NCBI RefSeq assembly: GCF_902859595.1
Contig: NZ_CADIJQ010000003.1
Span: forward strand, 434,001-498,000
DNA: 64,000 nt
Direction: 5' to 3'
Source: Achromobacter kerstersii
GTDB taxonomy: Bacteria; Pseudomonadota; Gammaproteobacteria; Burkholderiales; Burkholderiaceae_B
The position numbers were made by a program, and so were the translations under genes. Of the stretch, positions 33,414-43,744 are shown piece by piece; the first letter of the stretch is position 1, and each line of letters begins with the position of its first letter. The notes under the pieces were generated by a model that was not told the DNA's origin, ran no database searches, and worked only from the letters and a program-made list of their open reading frames with translations.

Positions 33414-35819
33414 ATGTTTCATCGCCACCCGCTGCGGCCGTTGACCGCCGCGCTGTTCATTGCCCTGGCCGCGCCCTACGCGCAGGCGCAATCTCAAAGC
33501 CAAAGCCAAACGCCGCCGCCCGCATCCGCCCGCGCCACCCTGCATTTTGATTTGCCCGCCGCGGCCTTGGGCGACACGCTGACGCGCATCGCACGCCAGA
33601 GCGGCCGCGCGGTGTCCGTTGACCCCGCCTTGGTCGCGGGCCGTACTGCGCCCGCCATCGCGGGCGATTACACCGCCGAAGACGCCGCGCGTCGTGCGCT
33701 TGCCGGTAGCGGTCTGGAACTGGCCGTCACCGCCAACGGCACGCTCAGCGCCCGGCGCGCACCCGACAGCACCACGATGCTTGAGCCCGTCCGCGTGACG
33801 GGTTCCATCGAATCGCCCACCGGGCATGTCGACGGCTACGTGGCGCAACGCGCGTTGTCCGGCACCAAGACCGACACGCCCTTGATCGAGACGCCGCAAT
33901 CGGTGTCGGTCGTAACCAGCGATCAGATCCGCGTGATCAAGGCGGGGTCGGTGGCGGATGCGCTGGGCTATACGCCCGGCGTGTCGTCGCAATCCCCCGC
34001 CTTCAGCCGCATGGTCGATGACCTGATGCTGCGCGGCTTCAACGTAGCGGCCGGCAACTCCGGGCAATTGCGCGACGGCCTGAAACTGCAATCCAGCGTT
34101 TACGACGGCGGCCAGGAACCCTATGGCCTGGAACGCGTCGAGGTGCTGCGCGGCGCGTCCTCGGTGCTGTACGGGCAGCTTAGCCCCGGCGGCGTGGTCA
34201 ACAGCGTCAGCAAGCGGCCATCGGCCGACACGCTGCGCGAACTGAATCTGGACGTGGGCAGCTATGGCCGCCGCCAGGTGTCGGGCGACTTTACCGGCGC
34301 GCTGTCCGAGGACGGCGCGTGGACGTACCGCTTGACGGGTCTTGCCCGCAACGCCGACAACTGGGTGGACCACGTGCCGGACGACCGGACCTATCTGGCG
34401 CCCGCGCTGACGTGGCAGCCGTCGGCCGCGACCTCACTGACCTTGTTGGCCAGCTATCAGCGCATCCGCACACGATTCGCTGCGCCCATGCCCGCCGCCA
34501 ATACCTTGAACGGCCAGATCCCGCGCGACCTCTTCATCGGCGAACCGGATTTCGACCGCTACGACACCGACACCTACACCATCGGCTATGCCTTCGAGCA
34601 CGCCTTCAACGACCGCGTGAAACTGCGCCAAAGCGCCCGCTACTTCACGGCCGATGGCAACTGGGATTACTTGAGCTTCGGCGCGTTGCAGGCCAACGGC
34701 CAGACCCTGCGGCGCGGCGTGGTCAGCCGCAACGAACATTCGTATGGCGTGGCCACCGATACCTCGCTGGAGCTGAAGCTGGACGGCGGCCCCTTGCAGC
34801 ACACGGTGCTGGCGGGCTTGGACTATTACCGCAGCGGCTACGACTCGCATCGCCATTCAGGCACGGTGGCGGCGCTGGCCGACATCTACCACCCCGTCTA
34901 TGGCGCGGTGCCCGTGCTGAACACCGCCGCCGACTACGGCATCAACACGCGTTCCGATTCGCTGGGCCTGTACCTGCAAGACCAGATCAAGATCCAGGAC
35001 AAATGGGTGCTGGTGCTGGGTGGGCGCCAGGATTGGGCCGATACCGATCAGACCAACTACGCCAACGGCGCCAAGACCCGGCTGCGCGACACGGCCACGA
35101 CAGGCCGCGTGGGCGTCGTCTACCTTGCCGACAATGGCCTGGCGCCGTATGTCAGCGCCAGCCAGTCGTTTGCGCCAACCATCGGTGTGGACCGCGCGGG
35201 CAATGCCTTCAAACCCACCAAAGGCACACAGTACGAACTGGGCCTGCGCTACGAGCCGCCGGGCGGAAACATGCTTTACAGCGCGGCCGTCTACGACCTG
35301 ACGCAGACCAATGCGTTGACGAGCGACCCGGCCGACGCCACCTATTCCGTGCAGAGCGGCCGGGCGCGCTCGCGCGGGCTGGAGCTTGAAGCAAAGGCGC
35401 GGCTGGGCGCCATGAACCTGACGGCCAGCTATGCCTATACCGACGCGCGCACCACGCGCAGCACCGTGCCGTCGCTGGTGGATCAGCGCATCGCACTGGT
35501 GCCGCTGCACAGCGCCTCCGTCTGGGCCGACTACAACCTGACCGCCGCCGGCGTGGCCGGGCTGACCGTGGGCGCGGGCGTGCGTTACGCCAGCTCGACG
35601 AACCTGCCCGGTTACCCCGCCAATGTGCCGGGCCAATTCCTGGTCGACGCCATGGCCGCCTATGACTTCGGCGCGCTGGACCCGACGCTCTCGGGCCTGT
35701 CGTTGACGGTGAACGCGCGCAACCTGTTCAACCGCGGCTACCTGGCATGCGCGGGCGCGACGGGCTGCCGTTATGGCGACCCGCGCACGCTCTATGCCAC
35801 CCTGAGCTACCGCTGGTAA
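33414..35819 (+). CDS. TonB-dependent siderophore receptor with STN signalling domain (set 1)
   Basis: This is an 801-aa outer-membrane transducer. In order it has a signal peptide ending YAQAQ, an STN signalling domain (about residues 40-115, FDLPAAALGDTLTRIARQSG), a TonB-box-like stretch (TTMLEPVRVTG), a plug (ETPQSVSVVTSDQI), and a 22-strand barrel ending in Trp (LSYRW). It resembles ferrioxamine/ferripyoverdine receptors. CAGGAG lies before ATG 33414. It follows the sigma/anti-sigma pair by 65 bases. The ligand cannot be identified. Confidence 0.94.
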   Translation: MFHRHPLRPLTAALFIALAAPYAQAQSQSQSQTPPPASARATLHFDLPAAALGDTLTRIARQSGRAVSVDPALVAGRTAPAIAGDYTAEDAARRALAGSGLELAVTANGTLSARRAPDSTTMLEPVRVTGSIESPTGHVDGYVAQRALSGTKTDTPLIETPQSVSVVTSDQIRVIKAGSVADALGYTPGVSSQSPAFSRMVDDLMLRGFNVAAGNSGQLRDGLKLQSSVYDGGQEPYGLERVEVLRGASSVLYGQLSPGGVVNSVSKRPSADTLRELNLDVGSYGRRQVSGDFTGALSEDGAWTYRLTGLARNADNWVDHVPDDRTYLAPALTWQPSAATSLTLLASYQRIRTRFAAPMPAANTLNGQIPRDLFIGEPDFDRYDTDTYTIGYAFEHAFNDRVKLRQSARYFTADGNWDYLSFGALQANGQTLRRGVVSRNEHSYGVATDTSLELKLDGGPLQHTVLAGLDYYRSGYDSHRHSGTVAALADIYHPVYGAVPVLNTAADYGINTRSDSLGLYLQDQIKIQDKWVLVLGGRQDWADTDQTNYANGAKTRLRDTATTGRVGVVYLADNGLAPYVSASQSFAPTIGVDRAGNAFKPTKGTQYELGLRYEPPGGNMLYSAAVYDLTQTNALTSDPADATYSVQSGRARSRGLELEAKARLGAMNLTASYAYTDARTTRSTVPSLVDQRIALVPLHSASVWADYNLTAAGVAGLTVGAGVRYASSTNLPGYPANVPGQFLVDAMAAYDFGALDPTLSGLSLTVNARNLFNRGYLACAGATGCRYGDPRTLYATLSYRW

Positions 35820-35844
35820 ACCAGGGAAAAACCCCTAGTGCGAT

Positions 35845-35870
35845 GCGGGTCAGCAGCACGGCTGACCCGC
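35845..35870 (+). terminator. hairpin after receptor gene
   Basis: A perfect 10-bp stem (GCGGGTCAGC, GCTGACCCGC) with a 6-base loop lies 25 bases past the receptor stop. It has no T-tract, so termination here would be imperfect or factor-assisted. Confidence 0.5.
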
Positions 35871-36000
35871 CTCAACGAGCCTGTCCCCTGTGCTAATCTC
35901 GTCGACGGCCACGCATATTTATCCCTATGCGCGGGCCGACGATGGCAGCGCTTAGGGTCACACGCCTTTGGCAATGTCTTGGTAGGAAGAAAACGCGTGA

Positions 36001-37257
<1,257 letters not shown>

Positions 37258-37259
37258 TC

Positions 37260-38303
37260 ATGGCCATTGATAACAACGCTGGTCCGGCCTCTGCGCCGAT
37301 GACCATGATCCAGGCTTTGCGCTCGGCCATGGATGTGATGCTGGAGCGTGACAACAACGTGGTGGTGTTCGGCCAGGACGTCGGCTATTTCGGCGGCGTG
37401 TTCCGGTGCACGGAAGGCCTGCAAACCAAGTACGGCAGCTCGCGCGTGTTCGACACGCCCATCTCCGAAGGCGGCATTGTCGGCGTCGCGGTGGGCATGG
37501 GCGCCTACGGCCTGCGGCCTGTGTGCGAAATCCAGTTCGCTGATTATTTTTACCCGGCGTCCGATCAGATCGTGTCGGAAGCTGCGCGCCTGCGTTACCG
37601 CTCGGTGGGCGAATTCATTGCCCCGATGACGATCCGCATGCCTTGCGGCGGCGGCATCTACGGCGGGCAGACGCACAGCCAAAGCCCCGAAGCCATGTTC
37701 ACGCAGGTGTGCGGGCTGCGCACGGTGATGCCGTCCAATCCGTATGACGCCAAGGGCTTGCTCATCGCGTCCATCGAGAACGATGACCCGGTGATCTTCC
37801 TGGAACCCAAGCGGCTGTATAACGGCCCGTTCGACGGCCACCATGACCGGCCCGTCACGCCATGGACCGGCCGGCCCGGCAGCGTGGTGCCCACGGGTTA
37901 CTACACCGTGCCGCTGGATTCCGCCGCCATCGTGCGGCCGGGCAATGCGCTGACGGTGCTGACCTATGGCACGACCGTGTATGTGTCGCTGACAGCCGCC
38001 GAAGAAACCGGCATCGACGCCGAAGTCATCGACCTGCGCAGCCTTTGGCCGCTGGATCTTGAAACCATCGTGAACTCGGTGAAGAAGACGGGCCGTTGCG
38101 TGGTGGTGCACGAAGCCACGCGCACGTGCGGGTATGGCGCGGAATTGATTGCACTGGTTCAAGAGCATTGCTTCCATCACCTGGAGGCGCCTGTGGAGCG
38201 CGTGACCGGTTGGGACACTCCCTATCCGCATGCGCAGGAATGGGCGTACTTCCCCGGTCCGCGCCGGGTCGGCGAAGCGTTCAAACGCGCGATGGAGGTG
38301 TGA
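37260..38303 (+). CDS. bkdA2: branched-chain 2-oxoacid dehydrogenase E1 beta
   Basis: This is the 347-aa beta subunit that completes the E1 heterotetramer. Typical segments are VVVFGQDVGYFGGVFRCTEGL in outline, TPISEGGIVGVAVGMGAYGL, and LRYRSVGEF. It starts 3 bases after the E1-alpha stop with GGAG ahead, so it is translationally linked. An upstream in-frame TTG (37254) is less likely. Confidence 0.97.
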   Translation: MAIDNNAGPASAPMTMIQALRSAMDVMLERDNNVVVFGQDVGYFGGVFRCTEGLQTKYGSSRVFDTPISEGGIVGVAVGMGAYGLRPVCEIQFADYFYPASDQIVSEAARLRYRSVGEFIAPMTIRMPCGGGIYGGQTHSQSPEAMFTQVCGLRTVMPSNPYDAKGLLIASIENDDPVIFLEPKRLYNGPFDGHHDRPVTPWTGRPGSVVPTGYYTVPLDSAAIVRPGNALTVLTYGTTVYVSLTAAEETGIDAEVIDLRSLWPLDLETIVNSVKKTGRCVVVHEATRTCGYGAELIALVQEHCFHHLEAPVERVTGWDTPYPHAQEWAYFPGPRRVGEAFKRAMEV

Positions 38304-38304
38304 G

Positions 38305-39711
38305 ATGGGGATTCATATCATCAAGATGCCCGACATCGGCGAAGGCATTGCCGAGGTCGAACTGGTGGGCTGGCACGTCAAGGTGGGCGACACCGTCGCC
38401 GAAGACCAGCCGCTGGCCGACGTGATGACGGACAAGGCCACGGTGGAAATTCCATCGCCGGTCGTGGGCAAGGTGATTGCGCTGGGCGGCGACGTGGGCC
38501 AGGTGATGGCCGTGGGCGGGGAGTTGATTCGCCTGGAAGTGGAAGGCGAGGGGAATGTGCGCGCCGGGGCGGGCGCACCGCCGAAGCCTGGCGCGCCGGG
38601 ACAAGGCGCGGACCCGTCCGCAACGCAAACCGCTACCCAGGCTGCAACGCCAGGGGCAACGCAAACGCAGACGCAAACGCAAACGCCTGCCACGAAGTCC
38701 GCGGGCGGCATCGCCGGCCAGATTGCGGCGTCGATGGCGCCCGCCGCGGCGTCCGCCAAACCGCAAGCGGCGCGCTCGTCATTCGCTGCTTCGTCCGCCA
38801 CGGGCGGCTCGCCGTCCGTTCCCCGTCAGCCCGGCGACAAACCGCTGGCCTCGCCCGCGGTACGCAAGCGCGCGTGGGATCTGGGGATTGAATTGCGTTT
38901 CGTCGCGGGCAGCGGTCCGGCCGGCCGCGTCATGCACGAAGACCTGGACGCCTATCTGCAATCGCAAGGGGCGGGCAACGCCGCGCGCGGCGGCACGGCG
39001 TATGTCGAACGCCACGACGAAGAGGCGGTGCCTGTCATCGGGCTACGCAGAAAGATTGCGCAGAAGATGGCCGAGTCCAAGCGCCGCATTCCGCACTTCA
39101 GCTACGTCGAGGAAATCGACGTGACGGAACTGGAAGACTTGCGCGTGCAGCTCAACCAGAAATGGGGCGAGTCGCGCGGCAAGCTGACCTTGCTGCCGTT
39201 GCTGGCGCGCGCCATGGTCGTAGCGCTGCGCGACTTTCCGCAGATCAATGCGCGCTATGACGATGAAGGTGGCGTGGTGACGCGTTACGGCGCTGTGCAC
39301 ATCGGCATCGCCACGCAAAGCGAAGGCGGTCTGATGGTGCCGGTGATGCGTCACGCCGAAGCGCGCGACCTTTGGTCGATGGCGGCCGAGATCGGCCGGC
39401 TGGCGCAAGCGGTGCGCAGTGGCACGGCCGGGCGCGACGAGCTGTCCGGGTCCACCATCACCATCACCAGCCTGGGCCCCTTGGGCGGCATCGTCACGAC
39501 GCCGGTGATCAATCACCCCGAGGTCGGCATCGTGGGCGTGAACCGTATCGTTGAGCGGCCGGCCTTCCGCAATGGCGCCGTGGTGGCGCGCAAGCTGATG
39601 AACCTGTCGTCGTCGTTTGACCACCGCGTGGTGGACGGCATGGACGCGGCGCGCTTCATCCAGGCGGTGCGTGCGCTGCTGGAACAACCCGCGCTGCTTT
39701 TCGTGGAGTAA
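38305..39711 (+). CDS. bkdB: branched-chain 2-oxoacid dehydrogenase E2, lipoamide acyltransferase
   Basis: This is the 468-aa core acyltransferase. It has one lipoyl domain (lipoyl Lys about residue 44 in MTDKATVEI), an Ala/Pro/Thr-rich linker containing a run of alternating Thr-Gln, an E3-binding domain ([16 protein letters not shown]), a second linker, and the catalytic domain with the acetyltransferase motif [17 protein letters not shown] 38305 is one base beyond the E1-beta stop. The linker's repetitive codons may vary in length among strains. Confidence 0.97.
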   Translation: MGIHIIKMPDIGEGIAEVELVGWHVKVGDTVAEDQPLADVMTDKATVEIPSPVVGKVIALGGDVGQVMAVGGELIRLEVEGEGNVRAGAGAPPKPGAPGQGADPSATQTATQAATPGATQTQTQTQTPATKSAGGIAGQIAASMAPAAASAKPQAARSSFAASSATGGSPSVPRQPGDKPLASPAVRKRAWDLGIELRFVAGSGPAGRVMHEDLDAYLQSQGAGNAARGGTAYVERHDEEAVPVIGLRRKIAQKMAESKRRIPHFSYVEEIDVTELEDLRVQLNQKWGESRGKLTLLPLLARAMVVALRDFPQINARYDDEGGVVTRYGAVHIGIATQSEGGLMVPVMRHAEARDLWSMAAEIGRLAQAVRSGTAGRDELSGSTITITSLGPLGGIVTTPVINHPEVGIVGVNRIVERPAFRNGAVVARKLMNLSSSFDHRVVDGMDAARFIQAVRALLEQPALLFVE

Positions 39712-39713
39712 GC

Positions 39714-41117
39714 ATGAGCCAGATCACAAAGACAACGACCTTGCTGGTGATCGGCGGCGGCCCCGGTGGGTACGTGGCCGCCATCCGCGCTGGCCAATTG
39801 GGCGTGCCGACCCTGCTCGTCGAAGGCGCGCAACTGGGCGGCACCTGCCTGAACATCGGCTGCATTCCGTCCAAGGCGCTGATCCACGCAGCCGAGGAAT
39901 TCGACAAGGCGCGCCACTACGCGGGCAAGTCGGCGCTCGGCATTTCGGTGGCGACACCCGCCATCGACATCGCACAGACGGTGTCGTGGAAGGACGGCAT
40001 CGTCGGCAAGCTGACGGGCGGCGTTGGCGCGCTGTTGAAGAAGAACGGCGTGGAAGTCGTGCAGGGCTGGGCCAGCCTGCTCGACGGCAAAACCGCCGAA
40101 GTCACGACCGCAGACGGCAGCACCTTGCGCATCCAATGCGAACACCTGTTGCTGGCGGCCGGGTCCGAACCCACGCCGCTGGTGTCGATGCCGTTTGGCG
40201 GCATCGTGGTGTCGTCCACCGAAGCCTTGTCACCCACGTCCATCCCCAAGCAGTTGGTGGTGGTGGGCGGGGGTTACATCGGCCTGGAGCTAGGCACCGT
40301 GTACCGCAAGCTGGGCGCAGAAGTCGCCGTAGTGGAAGCGCAGGACCGCATCCTGCCGACCTACGACGCCGAACTGACCAAGCCCGTTGCCGCCGCCCTG
40401 GTGAAGATGGGCATGGCGCTGCACGTCAGCCGCAAGGTGTTGGGCTTGAACGGCGCGGGCGATGCGGTGCGTATTCAAGACGCGTCTGGCGCCGAAACCC
40501 TGTTGCCGGCCGACCGCGTGCTGATCGCCGTGGGACGCCGTCCGCGCACGCAGGGCTGGGGGCTGGAAAGCCTGCAACTGGATCGCAAGGGCAACGCGCT
40601 GCGAATTGACGACCAATGCCGGACGTCGATGCGTGACGTCTGGGCCATTGGCGACATTGCCGGCGAGCCGATGCTGGCGCATCGCGCGATGGCGCAGGGC
40701 GAGATGGTGGCCGAATTGGTGGCGGGCAAACGCCGTCACTTCCACCCGGCCTCTATTCCCGCCGTGTGCTTTACCGACCCTGAAGTGGTGGTGGCGGGCC
40801 TGTCGCCGTCGGAAGCGGAAGGCGCAGGGCTGGACTGCCTGACGGCATCCTTCCCGTTTGCCGCCAATGGCCGCGCGATGACGCTGGAGTCCACCGACGG
40901 CTTTGTCCGCGTGGTGGCCCGGCGCGACAACCACTTGATCGTGGGCTGGCAAGCGGTGGGGCGCGGCGTGTCGGAATTGTCGACGGCGTTTGGCCAGTCG
41001 CTGGAAATGGGCGCCACGCTGGAAGATGTGGCGGGCACCATTCACGCGCATCCGACTTTGGGTGAAGCGGTGCAGGAAGCAGCGCTGAAAGCGCTGGGCC
41101 ACGCGCTGCACATCTGA
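39714..41117 (+). CDS. lpdV: dihydrolipoyl dehydrogenase E3 of the bkd complex
   Basis: This is a 467-aa FAD disulfide oxidoreductase that reoxidises the lipoyl group of BkdB. FAD motif [17 protein letters not shown], redox pair in [16 protein letters not shown] motif [19 protein letters not shown], and the C-terminal His-Glu dyad in [13 protein letters not shown] are all present. It begins two bases after bkdB and ends the operon. A second E3 for the pyruvate complex would be expected elsewhere in the genome. Confidence 0.97.
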   Translation: MSQITKTTTLLVIGGGPGGYVAAIRAGQLGVPTLLVEGAQLGGTCLNIGCIPSKALIHAAEEFDKARHYAGKSALGISVATPAIDIAQTVSWKDGIVGKLTGGVGALLKKNGVEVVQGWASLLDGKTAEVTTADGSTLRIQCEHLLLAAGSEPTPLVSMPFGGIVVSSTEALSPTSIPKQLVVVGGGYIGLELGTVYRKLGAEVAVVEAQDRILPTYDAELTKPVAAALVKMGMALHVSRKVLGLNGAGDAVRIQDASGAETLLPADRVLIAVGRRPRTQGWGLESLQLDRKGNALRIDDQCRTSMRDVWAIGDIAGEPMLAHRAMAQGEMVAELVAGKRRHFHPASIPAVCFTDPEVVVAGLSPSEAEGAGLDCLTASFPFAANGRAMTLESTDGFVRVVARRDNHLIVGWQAVGRGVSELSTAFGQSLEMGATLEDVAGTIHAHPTLGEAVQEAALKALGHALHI

Positions 41118-41142
41118 TTCGGGTTGGGCTGATCGATGATCG

Positions 41143-41170
41143 GCCGGTAGCCGCAAGTGCTGCTACCGGC
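41143..41170. terminator. bidirectional hairpin between lpdV and dikinase-like gene
   Basis: A perfect 9-bp inverted repeat (GCCGGTAGC at 41143-41151, GCTACCGGC at 41162-41170) lies between the convergent genes and includes the stop codon of the minus-strand gene. It has no T-tract on either strand. Confidence 0.5.
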
Positions 41171-43220
41171 TGCCATCGACGTACGGCCGGGCCTGCAAGA
41201 CGATGATGTTGTCGCCTTGCACGGCCCATTCGATATCCTGATCCACATTGCCCAAGCGCAGCTTGATCTGGTTGCCCACGGCCGCCAGCCTCGCAACGAG
41301 CGCATCATTCAGCACTTGTCTTGATCCTTGAATCGGCACCTCGCGCACGCCACCCGCGGCGTCGGCCACCAACTGCGTGTCCTCGGCCGATCGGCTCAGC
41401 ACCTGCACCGCCTTGGACCAAGTGGAATACATCAGCTGTTCGGCCTGGCGCTTGCCTTCCACCACCTTGATGCCCAGCCCGCGCTTGGCGGAAATGTACG
41501 TGACGTAGCGGCGCGACGCATCAAAGGGGTCACGCGTGATCATCACGCCCGAGCTGTCTGATGCGGCCGCCTGCTGCACCAGCACCGCCATCACCACGCC
41601 ATCCTGGCCGATACCGGCCGCGCGCCGCGCCTCATAGGCTTCGAAGTTATAGACCGACGCCCATACGGTTTGCACGGCTTTTGCCAACGCGTCGGCCTGC
41701 GTCACGTTGGGTACGGTGGTGTACAACCCTGCGCCGCTGAAGCCGGGCAGGTCTTCGGAATTGGACGAGCTGCGCACGAACACGCCGCGCCCGTGCAATT
41801 GCTTCGTCCAGCGTTCGCGCCACGCGGCGGCAAGCGCGGCGTCGGGCGGGGCCTGGATGATGTCTTGCCGCAATGCCGCCAATTCGACGCGGCGCACGTT
41901 GGCGTCCCGGGCGAAGTCGGGCCGTTGTTCCAGCGCGGCGATGCGTGCCGGAATGCCAAGTTGCTTGATGAATGCCGCGTACTGGGCGAATGGAATGCAG
42001 AAACCATCCGGCACGCTGGCCAGCGGCGGCAGCGCCGATTTCAGTGCGCCCAGGTTGGCTGCCTTGACCCCGCAGTACCGGCTGTCGCGCGTGGCCATGC
42101 CGGTCAGGGGTTTCAGCGCGCGCACCGATAGATCGGGTTTGGGCAGGGCGGCGGCTTTGGGCGGGTCGTTGGGTTTGCCGTCGGGTTTGGTCCCGGGCGT
42201 TGGGTCGGGTTTGGCCTGCGGCTTGGCGATGGGCTGCACCTGGTAGCCGTTGCTGTTGACGGTCAGCTCTACCCACTGGCCGTCATACTGGCGCAGCGCC
42301 GAGACGGCATCGCGCACGTAAGCGTTGGGAATGCGCCAGCCCTTGGCCAGCAGGTTCACATGCGACAACAAGGTGGACGGCCGCTGCGTGACCAGGCCCG
42401 CGACCGGCGAAATGGCGACAGGCACTTCGTCCAGCACCACGATATCGGTGGGCGCCAGATCCGGCGTGTCTTCGACCGACTTCACGATGCGAAGACGGCC
42501 CTGCGCACGGCCGGTGTTCAGCGGCAGAAACGTCTGTTCGCGCAACAGCGCCTCTTGCGTCACCAAGGCCAGCCCGGCGGTTTGCGCCGTCTGCTCTTGC
42601 GTCGTGGAGTTCGCCTTGAAGCGCACGGGGTCGTAGAACGTGGCGCGCAGCTTGTCTTCGGTCAGGCGCAACAGCGCGGGCGTGACGCGGTCGCCTTCCC
42701 AGAACTCGTAGGTGTAGCCGGGCAGATCGCGCTGCCAGCTCAGGGTGCCGAACAACAGACGCCGGTCGGGGTCTTTGTACTGGGCAATCAGCGTGGCCTT
42801 GTCCGCGTCCGGCAGCAACCGGCGTTCGCGCGCAAAGTTCTCGTGCAGCGTATAGCGCGGCGTGTCGATGTAATAGATGCGGTCGCCGTGACGCCGGTCA
42901 ATCACGAACAGCACATGCGGAATCTCAAGCGGCGTGCCAGCGTTATAGACGCGCGCCAGCTGCTGGAATTCCGCCTGCGTGCGAATCTGGTTCAGATACG
43001 CCGGCCCGCCGTGCTTGGCATCTTCCGCTTGTTTGGCGGCCCGCTCGTCCGGGCGCAGCGGGCGGGCGTTCTCATAGGGAGAAGGCTTGCGTGCCGTCTG
43101 CGCCTGCGCGGCCGGGTGGATGCTGGCAGCCAGCAGGCCAAGGGCTGTCAGAACGATCAGGCTGGGGCGGCGCAACGGGCGTAGCGCGTGAAGGCGGCGG
43201 GTGGCGGGCGATAGGCGCAT
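41163..43220 (-). CDS. exported PEP-synthase / water-dikinase-like protein
   Basis: This 685-aa protein has a clear signal peptide (basic start, then LIVLTALGLLAASIHPAAQA, cut near residue 40). The C-terminal half (about 375-685) is a PPDK/PEP-synthase ATP-grasp domain: GVKAANLGAL, RSSSNSEDLPGFSGAGLY, MITRDPF, and IEWAVQGDNIIVLQARPY. Ahead of it (about 270-300) lies a phosphohistidine-swivel-like segment with LSHVNLLAKGWRIPNA, His at about 287. This order, His domain before ATP-grasp domain, is that of glucan water dikinases rather than PEP synthase. A Pro/Lys-rich linker joins the two. ATG 43220 lacks a Shine-Dalgarno. Function unknown; ATP supply outside the cytoplasm is a puzzle. Confidence 0.72.
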   Translation of the reverse strand: MRLSPATRRLHALRPLRRPSLIVLTALGLLAASIHPAAQAQTARKPSPYENARPLRPDERAAKQAEDAKHGGPAYLNQIRTQAEFQQLARVYNAGTPLEIPHVLFVIDRRHGDRIYYIDTPRYTLHENFARERRLLPDADKATLIAQYKDPDRRLLFGTLSWQRDLPGYTYEFWEGDRVTPALLRLTEDKLRATFYDPVRFKANSTTQEQTAQTAGLALVTQEALLREQTFLPLNTGRAQGRLRIVKSVEDTPDLAPTDIVVLDEVPVAISPVAGLVTQRPSTLLSHVNLLAKGWRIPNAYVRDAVSALRQYDGQWVELTVNSNGYQVQPIAKPQAKPDPTPGTKPDGKPNDPPKAAALPKPDLSVRALKPLTGMATRDSRYCGVKAANLGALKSALPPLASVPDGFCIPFAQYAAFIKQLGIPARIAALEQRPDFARDANVRRVELAALRQDIIQAPPDAALAAAWRERWTKQLHGRGVFVRSSSNSEDLPGFSGAGLYTTVPNVTQADALAKAVQTVWASVYNFEAYEARRAAGIGQDGVVMAVLVQQAAASDSSGVMITRDPFDASRRYVTYISAKRGLGIKVVEGKRQAEQLMYSTWSKAVQVLSRSAEDTQLVADAAGGVREVPIQGSRQVLNDALVARLAAVGNQIKLRLGNVDQDIEWAVQGDNIIVLQARPYVDGSR

Positions 43221-43223
43221 GAA

Positions 43224-43318
43224 GGGGGCGCAAAAAGGGAGCAAACAGGGGGCGCAAAAAGGGGGCGCAAAAAGGGGAGGCGAGATGGGGGCGCAAAAAA
43301 GGGGCAGGTCGCAAAGAG
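43224..43318. repeat. 13-mer tandem repeat upstream of the dikinase-like gene
   Basis: Four perfect copies of GGGGGCGCAAAAA (43224, 43248, 43261, 43287) are interspersed with three degenerate copies, starting 3 bases upstream of the start codon at 43220. On the gene's own strand it forms a pyrimidine-rich leader with no ribosome site. Confidence 0.9.
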
Positions 43319-43390
43319 TTGCGATGATATCGGAGCCCCTGGCCCGGCCCGTAGTCGGATGTGACCGGATGTGCCCATTCCTGTACGAAT

Positions 43391-43453
43391 CGCCTTTCGC
43401 GCCTTGACGCGCTCTACGCGCCTCAAGCGCCTCAAGCCCCTCAAGCGCCTTAC
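43391..43453. repeat. nonamer tandem repeat, about 7 copies
   Basis: Seven nine-base units with consensus GCGCCTCAA (CGCCTTTCG, CGCCTTGAC, GCGCTCTAC, GCGCCTCAA twice, GCCCCTCAA, GCGCCTTAC). In reverse complement the core TTGAGGCGC resembles the GCGTTTGA-type nonamer at 4617. Confidence 0.8.
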
Positions 43454-43625
43454 AAAATACCCAGTTTCAGTGATACGCGGCCGCAAGCGATTCCCGTGTA
43501 ATCCACCCCTGGCAATAAGCCGCGCCGGCGGCACGAGACCCAGCCCGTTTCTGCACGCGCGGACGGGCGCGGTGTCTCGTAGGGCCTTTCCGCAGGGGGA
43601 GCGAAAGCTGCCCCTGTTTTTTTTT
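43454..43625 (+). ncRNA. candidate small RNA ended by intrinsic terminator
   Basis: A plus-strand terminator at 43593-43625 has no gene to serve. Upstream of it, ACGAGAC (about 43532) can pair with GTCTCGT (about 43577), and GCCCGT with ACGGGC inside, making a long imperfect stem-loop. A weak -10-like TACAAAAT lies at 43451. The 5' end is unknown, and the promoter evidence is poor, so this is a hypothesis. Confidence 0.35.
43593..43625 (+). terminator. strong intrinsic terminator, no upstream plus-strand gene
   Basis: CAGGGGGAGC pairs with GCTGCCCCTG (one mismatch) around a GAAA tetraloop and is followed by nine Ts (43617-43625). The neighbouring genes on both sides are on the minus strand. 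Confidence 0.8.
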
Positions 43626-43708
43626 GGGGCTTGAGGATTGCTGTGGGTGACCGCAGAAAGCGGTGACTTGGTCTGGTCCTCGGCTTTGCGACGTATTCGA
43701 TGTCCGAA

Positions 43709-43732
43709 CCAGGAAGCGTGACCGCTTCCTGG
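43709..43732 (-). terminator. hairpin after TonB receptor gene (set 2)
   Basis: CCAGGAAGCG-TGAC-CGCTTCCTGG is a perfect 10-bp stem with a 4-base loop, 13 bases beyond the receptor stop on the minus strand. It has only a short T-containing tail. Confidence 0.6.
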
Positions 43733-43744
43733 CCGGTCAAGCTA

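Larger units (their letters stand above)
43221..43744. other. gene-poor 524-base region with repeats and orphan terminator
   Basis: No convincing protein gene. It holds a 13-mer repeat array (43224-43318), a 9-mer array (43391-43453), an imperfect long stem-loop, a strong plus-strand terminator ending at 43625, and a perfect 10-bp hairpin at 43709-43732 that probably ends the receptor transcript from the right. An 87-codon plus-strand frame from 43371 runs through the repeat and is not credible. Confidence 0.7.

Noticed and set aside
43371-43634. 87-codon plus-strand ORF through the nonamer array
   Set aside because: Its basic repeat residues come only from the DNA repeat, and it ends in the terminator's T-tract.
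43221-43744. cobalamin riboswitch or known housekeeping RNA near the TonB receptor
   Set aside because: Neither strand shows the B12-box or features of 6S, tmRNA, RNase P or SRP RNA, so only a generic small-RNA candidate is kept.
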